Below are positions 1 to 12,600 of a stretch of 64,000 nt of DNA, piece by piece. The notes under the pieces are model-generated. The model saw only the letters and a program-made list of their open reading frames with translations. It ran no database searches and was not told where the DNA came from. The stretch is taken from assembly GCF_014281965.1 (NCBI RefSeq), contig NZ_JACFTB010000006.1, positions 1 to 64,000 of the forward strand. The letters run 5' to 3'. Made by a program: the position numbers and the translations under genes. The DNA is from Rhodococcus sp. BP22. Lineage in GTDB: Bacteria; Actinomycetota; Actinomycetes; Mycobacteriales; Mycobacteriaceae. Numbering within the stretch: the stretch's first letter is position 1; every line of letters starts with the position of its first letter.

Positions 1-3000
1 GAAACACCTTCCAACACACGAGAAGTCCCATTCCACCCCGACACCACAACATCACGCTCCACATCACCCAACACATCGATATCACCCACCACCACAGACG
101 AATCCGCCACCACCGCCTCCAACACCCGAACAAACCGCTCCGCAAACAACACCATCGTCGACTCATCGAACAAATCCGTCGCATACGTCAACGTCGCCGA
201 CAACCCCGCAGCACCACCATCGGCATCGAACGACTCCGTCACCGTCACCTGCACATCGAACTTCGCAACCGCAACATCGAAATCAACCGCCGACACCGAC
301 AACCCAGGCAACTCCAGCGAAGACCGCTCCAAATTCTGGAACGACAACATCACCTGAAACAACGGATGACGCCCCTGCGACCGAGCCGGATTGAGCACCT
401 CCACCAACCGCTCGAACGGCACATCCGCATGCCCGAACGCCCCCAAATCCCGCTCACGCACATCCCGAACCACATCAGCAAACGACCAATCCGAACCAAA
501 CACCGTCCGCAACACCAACGTATTGACAAACATCCCGATCACATCATCGAGAGCAGCCTCACCACGCCCCGCCACCGGCGTACCCACCGCCACATCATCA
601 GACCCCGACAACCGCGACAACAACACCGCCAACGCCGAATGCACCACCATGAACAACGACGCATTCAACTCCCGCGCCACCACACTCAACCCACGATGCA
701 CACCCGCATCCACCGAAAACACAACATTCGCACCACGATTGGACGCCACAACAGGACGAACCCGATCAGCAGGCAAATCCAACTGATCCGGCAAACCCTC
801 CAACGCCGACCGCCAAAACGACACCTGCTGCGACAACAACGAATCCGGCTCCGACTCCGACCCCAACACCGCACGCTGCCACAACGCATAATCGGCATAC
901 TGCACCGCAAGAGGAGCCCACCCCGGCTCCTCACCCGCAGCCCGCGCCACATACGCACCCATCACATCCCGCGTCAACGGCCCCATCGAAAAACCATCAG
1001 CCGCAATATGATGCACCACAAACACCACAACGAACTCCGAACCAACACCACCCGAACCCACAACCTCGAACAAACGAGCACGAAACGGCACCTCCGCCGT
1101 CACATCGAACCCAACAGAGACGAACTCGACCACACGGTCGAGCACGTCCGCCTCCGCCACCGGCTCTACCGCCAAGGTGGGAGCCACCGCATCGACCTCG
1201 AGCACCAACTGTGATCCGACGCCGTCGATTTCGGGATAGATGGTGCGCACGGATTCGTGACGCGAGAGGACATCGCGGACAGCGGACTCCAGCGCAGCGA
1301 CGTCGAGCTCACCGGTCAGCCTGATCGCCACCGGAATATTGTTCACCGCAGATGCAGTATCGAACCGGTTCAAGAACCACATCCGCTGCTGCGCCAACGA
1401 CAACGGAACAACATCCGGCCGCTCCTGAGGAACGAGCGGTGCTCGTCCCCCGCCGCCCTGCGCAACTGCGGCGTCGACGAGTATCGCGAGTCCCGCGACC
1501 GTCGGCGCGTCGAAGAAGTCGCGAACGTCGATACGGATGTCGAATCGAGCATTGATGCGCGAGATCACCCGGGTGGCGATCAACGAGTTACCGCCGATCG
1601 CAAAGAAATCGTCGTCGGCACCGATGGTCTCGGAACCGAGTACCTCGGCGAACACCGCTGCAAGCGCCACCTCTGTTTCGGTGGACGGCTCCCTGTATTC
1701 GCTTGCCAACGAGGAGAAGTCGGGAGCCGGGAGAGCTCGCCGGTCGAGTTTCCCGCTGGAGCCGAGGGGGAATTCGTCGACTGCGACGAACAACGCGGGG
1801 ACCATGTATTCCGGCAGTCGGGACGCGACGGCCTGCGCCAGCGACTCCTGGTCGATGAGCTCGCCCTGCGCAGCAACCACGTACGCGAGAAGGACATCGC
1901 CCAGCGAGTCGTCGGTATGGACGAGGGCAACTGCTTGCGCGACCGAGGGATGCTCGAGAACGGCTGTTTCGATCTCGCCGAGTTCGATACGAAGACCACG
2001 GAGCTTCACCTGGAAGTCGGTGCGTCCTACGTATTCCAGCATGTCGATCCCACCGCGAGGCACCCACCTGACCAGGTCGCCGGTCCGGTACATCTGGCGT
2101 CCATCGTCGAACGGATCAGCCACGAACCGATCGGCTGTCAGGTCCGGTCGCGCTACGTAGCCACGTGCAAGTTGGACGCCCGCAAGATAGAGCTCACCTT
2201 CGACACCGGTCGAGACCGGTCGGAGTCCGTCGTCCAACACGTAGAGCGAGGTGTCGTGCACGGCCCGGCCGATAGGGACCGATCCCGATTCCACCTCGGC
2301 AGTCTCGTAGTACGTGACATCCACTGCGGCCTCTGTCGGCCCGTACAAGTTGTGCAGTTCTGCCGAGCTGACGGTGTGAAAGCGCGTCGTGGTCTGGGCC
2401 GGGAGCGCCTCACCGGACGCAAATACATATCGCAGCGTCTCGATCTCGCGGACCGAGGGTTCTGCCACGAACACCGCGAGCATCGACGGCACGAAGTGCG
2501 CCACAGTGACACCACGTTCGGTCATCACACGAGCAAGATACGCGGGGTCACGGTGTCCATCGTGTGTCGCGACGACGAGACGGGCACCGATCTGCAAGGG
2601 CCAGAAGAATTCCCACACCGACACATCGAATGTGAACGGCGTCTTTTGCAGCACCACATCGTCCGGTGTCAAGACGTAGTGATCTTGACGCCATTGCACA
2701 TTGCTGACGATCGCGCGATGTGAAACTGCCACACCCTTGGGGCGTCCGGTGGATCCTGATGTGAAAATCACGTAAGCCAACGCGTCGTCCGACAACGTCC
2801 GAACCCGGTCACTGTCGGCGAGGGCGGTCGCGTCGAGTCCGTCCAGTTCCAACAGGTCGATCTCGATGACACCCACCTCTGCCGGCAGGTCGAGAGGTTC
2901 TGTGGACAGGCCGAGTACTGCTGCCGGCTGTGCGACGTCGAGCACGTAGGCCAGCCGCTCCGCTGGATGATCGGGATCGAGCGGAACGTACGCTGCTCCC

Positions 3001-3557
3001 GATTTCACGATCGCGTACATGCCGACGAGTAACTCCAGCGACCGTCTGATTCCCAGTCCGACGAGGCACTCCGGGCCGATTCCCAGTGACACGAGATGGC
3101 GAGCAAGTCGATTCGCGCGAGAATCGAATTCCGCGTAGGTCAAACTTGCGCCCTCGAACTCGACGGCGATTGCATCGGGAGTACGGGCGACCTGTTCCTC
3201 GAAGCGAGATACGAGCGTCGGCGGGCCTGCAGGCGTCAGATCCCCCAACACCTCGGACGCATCGGCGACGATCGACTCGACGATGCCGGCGAGGCCGCCG
3301 GATTCGAGTGCGCCAGGAAGAAGGTTGGACAGCACGACAGTGACGAGGGCCTCGGTTCCCAGTGCACCGCCCATGGCAGCCTCGAGCGCAGTCAGTTCAG
3401 CGTGCAACGTCGTGTAGGTCACGGTTGTCCCACCATGGGTCAACGCGATGCGATCGGGCGCAGCATCGACAACTGCAGAGATCACTCCTGGAAGCTCGTC
3501 CACGGTTACGCTGCCGGCAGCGTCCTGGCTTCGAGTGTTCGGCCGACCATTCGACAT
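1..3557 (-). CDS. Non-ribosomal peptide synthetase, downstream subunit (partial, C-terminus outside window)
   Basis: The reading frame is open from an ATG at 3557 to the left edge, about 1185 residues, with no stop in the window. A near-ideal Shine-Dalgarno (AGGAGG, 3567-3572) supports this start. Order of parts: an N-terminal region at residues 18-106 resembling a degenerate A-domain start; a complete adenylation domain at about 112-600 (TSGSTGRPKG core, GKLDR near its end); a carrier domain with GGNSL, phosphopantetheine serine near 658; then a condensation domain from about 705 with HHIAADG. The frame leaves the window at the linker to the next A domain. The A-domain pocket reads DVWHFSLVD by manual alignment to GrsA, the serine code of EntF. 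There is no N-terminal C domain; module 7's C domain sits at the end of the upstream subunit. Codon use changes sharply left of about 1100. Termination and release domains are not visible. Confidence 0.93.
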   Translation of the reverse strand, partial: MSNGRPNTRSQDAAGSVTVDELPGVISAVVDAAPDRIALTHGGTTVTYTTLHAELTALEAAMGGALGTEALVTVVLSNLLPGALESGGLAGIVESIVADASEVLGDLTPAGPPTLVSRFEEQVARTPDAIAVEFEGASLTYAEFDSRANRLARHLVSLGIGPECLVGLGIRRSLELLVGMYAIVKSGAAYVPLDPDHPAERLAYVLDVAQPAAVLGLSTEPLDLPAEVGVIEIDLLELDGLDATALADSDRVRTLSDDALAYVIFTSGSTGRPKGVAVSHRAIVSNVQWRQDHYVLTPDDVVLQKTPFTFDVSVWEFFWPLQIGARLVVATHDGHRDPAYLARVMTERGVTVAHFVPSMLAVFVAEPSVREIETLRYVFASGEALPAQTTTRFHTVSSAELHNLYGPTEAAVDVTYYETAEVESGSVPIGRAVHDTSLYVLDDGLRPVSTGVEGELYLAGVQLARGYVARPDLTADRFVADPFDDGRQMYRTGDLVRWVPRGGIDMLEYVGRTDFQVKLRGLRIELGEIETAVLEHPSVAQAVALVHTDDSLGDVLLAYVVAAQGELIDQESLAQAVASRLPEYMVPALFVAVDEFPLGSSGKLDRRALPAPDFSSLASEYREPSTETEVALAAVFAEVLGSETIGADDDFFAIGGNSLIATRVISRINARFDIRIDVRDFFDAPTVAGLAILVDAAVAQGGGGRAPLVPQERPDVVPLSLAQQRMWFLNRFDTASAVNNIPVAIRLTGELDVAALESAVRDVLSRHESVRTIYPEIDGVGSQLVLEVDAVAPTLAVEPVAEADVLDRVVEFVSVGFDVTAEVPFRARLFEVVGSGGVGSEFVVVFVVHHIAADGFSMGPLTRDVMGAYVARAAGEEPGWAPLAVQYADYALWQRAVLGSESEPDSLLSQQVSFWRSALEGLPDQLDLPADRVRPVVASNRGANVVFSVDAGVHRGLSVVARELNASLFMVVHSALAVLLSRLSGSDDVAVGTPVAGRGEAALDDVIGMFVNTLVLRTVFGSDWSFADVVRDVRERDLGAFGHADVPFERLVEVLNPARSQGRHPLFQVMLSFQNLERSSLELPGLSVSAVDFDVAVAKFDVQVTVTESFDADGGAAGLSATLTYATDLFDESTMVLFAERFVRVLEAVVADSSVVVGDIDVLGDVERDVVVSGWNGTSRVLEGV
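3240..3506 (-). other. N-terminal A-domain-like fragment of the downstream NRPS (putative docking element)
   Basis: Residues 18-106 of the downstream NRPS precede its real adenylation domain. They contain a diluted version of the first A-domain strand/helix pattern (RIALTHGGTTVTYTTL followed by LLPG) but no nucleotide-binding core. The first 71 residues align without gaps to the C-terminal tail of the upstream NRPS at 31 identical positions, counted by eye. A paired fragment at both facing ends of two megasynthase subunits suggests a docking function; this is inference. Confidence 0.6.
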
Positions 3558-3566
3558 CTGAGTGTT

Positions 3567-3572
3567 CCTCCT
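3567..3572 (-). promoter_or_regulatory. Shine-Dalgarno for the downstream NRPS
   Basis: On the minus strand AGGAGG lies nine bases before the ATG at 3557, in a 124-bp gap after the stop codon of the upstream NRPS. It decides the start of the downstream subunit and shows that its missing N-terminal C domain is real and not a misplaced start. No promoter or terminator is evident in the gap, so co-transcription is likely. Confidence 0.75.
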
Positions 3573-3681
3573 ACTAACCGCCGCGGGACGCGCCGAGATG
3601 CATCGCATACACGAGACACCCTACGAAACCCTGCGACACAAACCGGCTTCGACTCCAAGTTCACGATCAGGCCCAGGTAGG

Positions 3682-6600
3682 TCACTGCATGGAGACACCG
3701 GATCCTCCCGGATCAGCGATCAACGACTGGGCGTCACTGATCAGCGACGCAACCGTCGCTGCGAAGCCATCAGCACCCAGTGCAGGCAATATTCCTGGTA
3801 GGAGGCCTGTAAGCGCCACCGACAGAACCGCCTCGGGTTTCAGTGCTCCCCCGGTCGACTTCGAGACAGCCGACAGTTTCTCGTCGAGCTGACCGAAGGT
3901 GACGCTCGTTCCGGCGTGAGACACCGCAATGGACGACGCGGCAACTGCGGCCGCGGCCGAGACCAGTTCGGGCAGGTCGTCGATCGTCTTCGGCTTGGGT
4001 GCCGGCTCTGCACGCTCGGCCTCGGACCGCATGTCCACTGCCCGAATGACACTGCTGGGGTCTGACGTGAGGAGATCGAGCACCCGGGTGAAACGCTGCG
4101 CGAACAATTCGATCGTCTTCGACTCGAACAACGACGTGGCGTAGTTGAACACTGCGTCGATCCCGATCAGATCTCCCGACTCGTCGAAACGTTCGACTGC
4201 CGTCAGTTGCAGGTCGACCTTGGCCTGCTCCAGGCCGCTCTCCAAAGCCGACACTTCCAGGCCAGGCAAGGCGAAGGTGCCTGTGGCAAGGTTCTGGAAG
4301 GTCAACATGACCTGGAACAGAGGACTGTAGGCGGCCGAGCGCTTGTGACCCGCCACCTCGACAACCCGCTCGAATGGGACATCGGCGTTAGCGAACGCGG
4401 ACAGATCGGTTTCTCGTACTTCTGTCAACAGATCGGCAAAGGTCGTGCTCGGCGAGACTTTCGTCCGGAGCACCAGCGTGTTGACGAACATGCCGACGAG
4501 GTCGTCGAGCGCTGCATCACCACGTCCCGCCACCGGGGTTCCCACGGTGATGTCCTGATCACCGCTCAGCTTCGACAGCAGCACTGCCAAAGCGCCGTGC
4601 ACAACCATGAAGACCGTCGCATTGTGCTCGCGAGCAGTTTTCTGTACACGCGCTGCTATGTCGGACGGGACAGTGAACTCGGAGCGGCCACCACGCAAGG
4701 ATGCTCGAGCAGGGCGCGGAAAGTCGGTCGGCAACGCGATTTGCTCGGGTGCGCCGACCAGAGCCTCGGCCCAATAGTCGATCTGCTTGGACAACACACT
4801 GTCCGGATCGTCCTCGGATCCGAGGACCTCCCGCTGCCACAACGCGTAATCGGCGTACTGCACAGGAAGTTCCGTCCACAGCGGGGCATCGCCTGCCGTC
4901 CGAGCGACGTAAGCAGTCATGACGTCCCTGATCAACGGGCGCATGGAGAAGCCGTCGGCGCTGATGTGATGGGCAACGAAGACCAGGACGAACTCCGTCT
5001 CGTTCGTCTCGCTGATCGAAAAGAGCTCGGCTCGAACGGGCACCTCAGCCGCGACATCGAACCCGGCGGTGACGACGTCTCCGACGACAGCCGGTACGTC
5101 GGCGGCCGAGATTTCACGAACCTCGAGACCTGGTAGGACTTCGGACATCGGAACTACGGATTGGACCGGCCCGTGATCGGTGTCCGGATACCGCGTACGC
5201 AGTATCTCGTGCCGACGGAACAGGTCGCCCACTGCAGCTCGCAGAGCCGTGACGTCCAACGCGCCGGAGAGCCTGATGGCTACTGGAATGTTGTAGGCAT
5301 CGGACGCTCGATCCACTTGATTGAGCGTCCACATGCGCTGCTGGGCCAAGGACAGCGACACGGCCTCCGGACGAGGGCGTGCGACCAGAGGCACACGCGC
5401 TCCCTGCCCGACGTGCGACTCCACCCGCGCAGCCAAGGCACCTACAGTCGGCGCCTCGAATACCGAGCGCACCGAGATCGACGCATTCAGTGCCGCTCCG
5501 AGACGGGCCACCAGCTGGGTTGCGACCAGCGAATTGCCACCGAGAGCGAAAAAGTCGTCGTCGAGCCCCACTCGAGCAACCCCTAGAAGCTCGGAGTACA
5601 CCCGCGCCACGATCTGTTCGACTGGATCGGTCGGAGCGCGGAACTCGTTCGATTCGAAAACCGGAGCCGGCAGGGCCGCGCGATCGAGTTTGCCGTTGGC
5701 GTTGAGCGGCAACGACCTCAGGACGACGAAGTGTGACGGCACCATGTACGACGGCAAGGACGTACCCAACGCTGTCCGTACCTCGTCGATGTCGATCGTT
5801 CGGGATTCGGAAGGAACCAGATACCCCACGAGTCGATCCCCGGTGAGGGCGTCGGAGTGCAAGATCACCGCCGAATCGGCGAGCGCATCCAGCGCACGCA
5901 TTGCCGCCTCGATCTCGCCGAGTTCGATCCGGAAGCCTCTGATCTTGACCTGGAAATCGGAGCGGCCCGCGAAGACGAGTTCGCCGTGTGCATCCCAGAA
6001 GGCCAAGTCTCCCGAGCGATACAACCGTCCGCCACTGGGGTCGAAAGGATTGGCGACGAAGCGCTCAGCGGTCAGATCGGGACGGCCGAGATACCCCCTC
6101 GCCAGCTGCTCGCCCGCAAGATACAACTCACCGATGGTTCCTGTCGGTACAGGGTGTAGTCGAGTATCGAGCACGTACGCCTGTGTATTCCACTCTGGCC
6201 GACCGATCGGGACGCGCGCACTCTCATCGGGTCGTACGCGGTGCGAGGTCACCGATACCGCAGCCTCGGTGGGGCCGTACAGGTTGAACAAGGCACCGTC
6301 GTTGTGTTCGACGAAACGCCGAGCGGTGTCTCCCGGCAGTGCCTCACCGATCGCGAGCACGCGCTTCAGCGAAGACGGAAGGGCGCCATCTCCGTCGACC
6401 ATCAGCGCGGTCAGCATCGACGGCACGAGATGGAGCGTGGTGATCGACTCTTTCCGAATGATGTCGTTGACTCGCGCGGGATCGCGGTGCTCGTCCGGTC
6501 CGGCGATGACGAGGGTAGCCCCTGACGTCGGGGCCGACCAGAACTCCCACACCGACAAGTCGAACGTTGCCGAGGTCTTCAACAGAATCGAATCCTGCGA

Positions 6601-9600
6601 ACCGAGATCGAACTCCATTCGCTTCCACATCAGCTGATTGACGATCGCAGCGTGGGTCACGGCCACACCCTTGGGGCGTCCGGTCGATCCCGAGGTGAAG
6701 ATGACATAGGCGGCGTTGCCTGCGCGCAAAGGTGCCTGCCGCTCCGAATCGGTGATCGGGGCATCCGAATACACGGACAGATCGAGGCCTTCAATATCCG
6801 CCATCGGTACGTCCAGGACCGGGTGGTCCGAGAGTGGCGAACCGTCACCGGACTTGGACAGCAACAGTATCGGCCCAGCGGTCTCGAGGATGTACTCGAT
6901 CCGTTCGAGCGGCTGATCGGGATCGAGTGGCACATACGCACCACCTGTTTTCGCAACGGCGAACATCGCGACGACCAGATCGGCACTGCGCCGTATCGCC
7001 AACGCCGTCAACGTCTCCGGTCCGACCCCGCGTGCAATCAGGTACCGGGCCAATCTGTTGACCCTCGAATCGAATTCGAGGAAGGTCCAACGCTGATCAC
7101 CCTCGACCACCGCAGTCGAGTCGGGACGGATCGCGACCTGCTCGTCGAACAACGAGACCAGCGTCGCTTCGCCGTCGATGGGGTGGTCGGTCGAATTCCA
7201 CGATTCGAGGACGAGTTCGCGTTCGGCGATACCGAGCACGTCGATGTCCCCGATTCGCGCGTCAGGTCGATCGACCACAGCTTCGAGCAGCCGGACGAAA
7301 CGTGTAGCGATCGTACTCACCGTCGCGTGGTCGAAGAGATCCTTCGCGTAGGTGAACTCTGCCGACATCCCAGCAGGCACTCCGCTCTCGGAATAGCGGT
7401 CCACCACGATCAGATGCAGATCGAACTGCGCCACGCCGGACTCGATATCCAATGCTGCGATATCGAGGCCCGGAAGCGCCACCTCGGTGATTCCTTGGTT
7501 CTGGAAGGAGAACCCGACCTGGAACAGCGGGTGCCGTGCAGTCGAACGGACAGGATTGAGGACTTCCACCAGTCGTTCGAACGGCACGTCCGCGTTGGCG
7601 AAGGCGCCGAGGTCCACTTCACGCGCGCGGTCGATGAGTTCGTTGAACGGCAGTGCGCCGTCCACCTTTGTGCGAAGCACCAGCGTGTTGACGAACATGC
7701 CGATCAGGTCGTCGAGCGCGCGATCACCGCGACCGGCGATCGGTGTACCGACAGCAATGTCACCTGTGCCGGAGAGCCTCGAGAGTAGTCCAGCGAAGGC
7801 CGCGTGCACCGCCATGAACAGGGTGCCGCCCCGCTTGCGGGCCACATCTCGCAGACGTTCGTGTAGCTCTGCATCGATGTCGAACTCGACACTTCCTCCG
7901 GCGAAAGACTGCGTTGCCGGCCGCGCGCGATCGGACGGAAGGGTCAGCTCGTCCGGGAGGTCCGCGAGTGCGTCGGTCCAGTAGCTGATCTGCTGAGCCG
8001 CAGTCGAGTTCGCGTCCTCTTCGGAGCCGAGCACATCGCTCTGCCAAAGGCTGAAATCGGCATACTGCACCGGCAACGGAGTCCAACCCGGCTCGGTACC
8101 GGTCGCCCGCGCCGCGTAAGCGGTCATCAGGTCGCGAGCCAGCGGACCGACCGATACCCCGTCGACGCTGATGTGATGCGCAACCATCGCCAGGACGTGC
8201 TCGGTGGCACTGATTCGGTAAAGCTCGATCCGCATCGGTACCGCTGTCGTCACATCGAACTGTGTGGACGCGAGTACAGCGATGTGCTCGGACACCGCGT
8301 CGGGAGCGATATCTGATATCGGCAGGTCTGGAATCGACCGAGACGGGTGCAAAATCTTCTGCACCGGACCGTTCTCGGACTCCGGGTACACGGTTCGAAG
8401 CGACTCATGACGAGAGATGAGATCGGCGACGGCCGCCCCGAGAGCTGCTACATCCAGTTCTCCGGACAAGCGCAGCGCAAACGGAACGAGGTACGCGGTC
8501 GATGTGGGGTCGAACCTGTTCAAGAACCACATACGACGCTGGGACAACGACAGTGGGATCTCGTTCGGGCGAGTGCGCGCAACGAGCGATACTCTCCCGG
8601 ACTTTCCGGACCGTTCGACCTCGAGCGCGAGCCTCTCCACTGTTCGCGACTCGAACAACGCACGCACCGGGACAACCGAATCGACCGCTGCACCGATCCT
8701 CGACACCACTCGCGTCGCGATCAGCGAGTTACCGCCGAGTTCGAAGAAGTCGTCATCGACACCGACTCGGTCGACGCCGAGCAAGTCGGCGAAAATCTCC
8801 GCGACGATCTCCTCGATCGGCGTACTCGGCGCCCGGAACTCTCGAACCTCGAACACCGGCTCCGGCAAGGCGCGACGATCCAGCTTTCCGTTCACCGTCA
8901 ACGGAATCTCGGACACCACGACGAAGGCCGACGGAATCATGTATTCAGGCAGCACAGCAGACACTTCGGTGCGGAGGTTCTGAACGTCGATGCTCGAACC
9001 CACAACCGGTACGACGTACGCAACCAACTGATGTGTGTCATGCCGATCGGTTCGAACCACGACGGCTACCTGGCCCACCGAATCCTGACTCGACAGCGCG
9101 GACTCGATTTCACCGAGCTCGATCCGGAAGCCACGAATCTTGACCTGATCATCAGCACGACCGACGAACTCGAGATCACCATCGATGGTCCACCGCGCCA
9201 CATCACCGGTGCGGTACATCAATGAACCAGCAGCATGCGCCGTGGTTCCGGAGAACGGGTTGGCGAGGAAGCGCGTTGCCGTCAGGTCCGTTCGACCGAG
9301 GTACCCACGAGCCAGCGTTCCACCCGCAACATACATTTCACCGGCAACACCCACCGGAACCGGTGCGAGCCGCGAATCGAGAACGTAGACCCGTAGCCCT
9401 GGGATAGCCGCGCCCACCACCGATCCCGTGGCACTCGACACCAACTCGCGGTCGATCCGACGATGCGACACATGCACGGTGGTCTCGGTGATCCCGTACA
9501 TGTTCACCAACTCGGGACCGTTCTCGCCGTGTCGATCGAACCAATCCGACAGTCGGCGCAGTTCGAGCGCCTCACCACCGAAGATCACGTATCTGAGCTG

Positions 9601-12600
9601 CAACCTCCCCTCACCGGCAGCGCCGACTCGGTCAACCTCTGCCAGCTGATAGAACGCCGACGGGGTCTGGTTCAGGACAGTGACGTTTTCACGAATCAAC
9701 AGTTCACGGAACGCTTCCGGCGACCGCGAGGTGAAGTAGTCCACCACCACGAGCGTGCCGCCGTGAAGCAAGGGTCCCCACAGTTCCCACACCGAGAAGT
9801 CGAAAGCGTACGAGTGGAACAGCGTCCACACATCATTGCTGTCGAACTCGAACAACCCATCCGTATTGGCCATCAAACGCGCAACCGCGACATGTGGGAC
9901 TACTACGCCCTTGGGACGCCCCGTCGATCCTGAGGTGTAGATGACATAGGCAACATCCGTGGGACGAAGCGGACGAGCACGCTCGACATCGTTCACCGCA
10001 GCGGAACCGAACACCGACAAGTCGACGGCGTCGATCTCCACGCAGTCCAACCCTGCAGGCACGGAGAAGTCGCGTCCCGACCAGGTTACCAACGCAGTCG
10101 GTGCAGCATCTGCCAAGACGTAGGCGATGCGGTCTGGAGGATTGGTCGGATCCACCGGCACATACCCACCGCCGGCTTTGATCACAGCCAACAACGTGAC
10201 AACGAGCTCCACCGATCGTGGCAACGCCACAGCAACCAACGATTCCGGGCCCACTCCAACCGACATCAAATGACGCGCAAGACGATTCGAGCGATCATCG
10301 AGCTCGCGGTAGCTCAATCGCTCTTCACCGAACACCACCGCAGTCGACTGCGGAGCCCGCAGGATCTGCTGGTCGAACATCTCGGCCAATGTCGATACCG
10401 AGGGATCGATCCCGTCGACACCCGCCCAGGTCGAAGTCACCAGCACTCGTTCCTCGGCGCCGAGCAGATCGATCTCACCGATCACGATGTGCTCGTCCTC
10501 GACAACTGCATCGAGCACTCTCAGCAACCGAGCGCCGAACTCTTCCACCGTGCCTCGGTCGTAGAGATCTGTTGCGTAGGTCCAGAAGACTTGCAGACCA
10601 TCCGGGGTGCCGTCGGCAGCCGCAGATTCGGTGACCGTCAATTGCAGATCCGCACGTGCGGTCGCCGCGTCGACTTCCACCGGCGCTACGGTCAGCCCAG
10701 GGAGATCGAATCCAGTGCGTCGGATGTTTTGGAACGCGAGCAATACCTGAACCAGCGGATGACGGACTTGGGAGCGCTCGGGATTGAGCACCTCCACCAG
10801 ACGCTCGAACGGAATGTCGGAATGCGCGAATGCAGCCAGGTCGACCTCACGCGCTGTCGCGAGTAATTCGCTGAACGTCGTCGCTGCGTTCACGTCGGTG
10901 CGCAGGACAAGGGTGTTGACGAACATGCCGATCACATCGTCGAGGGCAGCGTCTCCTCGACCCGCGATCGGTGTGCCTATCGCGATATCGTCCGTCGCCG
11001 ACATACGGGCCAACATCACAGCAACTGCACTGTGGACGACCATGAACAACGACGCGTTGTTCTCTCGCGCGAGTTCCGAAAGTCGGCGATGTACATCTGC
11101 GGTGACGTCGAAAGACACCATGGCCCCGTGTCCCGAAGCCGTCTCTCCGCGAGGACGATCGGTCGGCAACGTCACCTCGTCGGGCAGCCCGGCGAGCGCG
11201 TCGCGCCAGAATGTCTCCTGCTGAGCCAGTAGCGAGCCTGGGTCGGATTCGGACCCCAACACCTCCCGCTGCCAAATGGCGAAGTCCGCATACTGGACCT
11301 CGAGCATCGGCCAGCCTGGGTCGTGTCCTTCCGATCGGGCCACATATGCCGTCATGACATCGCGGGCCAGCGGAGACATCGAAAACCCATCGGCCGCAAT
11401 GTGGTGGGCTACGAACATCAGCACGTGCTCGTGGGCACCGATCCGGAAGAGCTGCGTACGGAACGGAACATGCAGGGTCACATCGAAGCCAGTCGCAGCC
11501 AACTCGTACATACGCTTCGGCAGCTCATCTGCCGAAACGTCCACCGGCGTCAGATCGAGCGTGACTTCGCCGACGGACAGGATCTTTTGGTATCCCGATC
11601 CATCGTGGTCCGGATAGACGGTGCGCAGCGACTCGTGACGGCTCGTCAGATCGCCTACCGCCGCGGCAAGCGCCGCGACATCCAAAGCTCCGGTCAGCCT
11701 GATGGCCGCCGGAATATTGTTGACAGCCGACTCCGGATCGAATCGATTGAGGAACCACATCCGTTGCTGTGCAAGGGACAAGGGGATCAATGCCGGACGG
11801 TTCTGTGGCCCGAGTGCCTTGCGGCCACCTGTCCCGGCTTTGCGCTCGACGCTGGCGGCCAGCGCGCCGACCGTCGAATTCTCGAACAGCTCTCGTACTC
11901 CGACACTCGAGTCCAGCGCGGTCCCCAGCCTCGAAACCAATTGCATGGCCACCAGTGAGTTTCCACCGAGCTCGAAGAAGTCGTCGTCGAGACCAACCCT
12001 CGCCGTGCCCAGGACGTTCGTGAATACCTGAGCGACAATCTCCTCGATCGGTGTGACGGGTGCGCGGAACTGCGCAACCTCGGCACTGGGCACCGGTAGG
12101 GCACGTCGGTCCAACTTGCCGCTCGCGTTGAGCGGGAACGTATCCAATGTTACGAACGCCGACGGCACCATATATGACGGCAGTGACATCTTCACTGCCG
12201 CACGAAGCGACTCGGTATCGACGACGTGACCAGGCCGGGGCACGACATAGGCGATGAGTCGATCGCCTGCGCGTGAATCGGAATGAACGACCACGACCGC
12301 GTCGTCGATGTTCTCGGCGCCCACACGAACGCTCGACTCGATCTCGCCGAGTTCTACACGTTGGCCTCGAAGCTTGACCTGAAAGTCGCTCCGCCCCACA
12401 TACTCGAGCTCGCCGGCGGAATTCCAACGTACGACGTCACCGGTTCGGTAGAGGCGAGAGCCGTTCTCGCCGAAGGGGTCTGCCACAAAACGCTCAGCTG
12501 TCAGGTCGGGCCGACTCGCGTATCCGCGGGCGAGCTGAACGCCGCCTATGTACAGCTCCCCCAGTACTCCGGCGGGCACCGAGTGCAACCGTTGATCCAG

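Noticed and set aside
366..2723. Long plus-strand open frames opposite the downstream NRPS (282 and 488 codons), His/Arg rich
   Set aside because: They are antisense to an intact NRPS frame with all domain motifs; their composition follows from complementing its codons.
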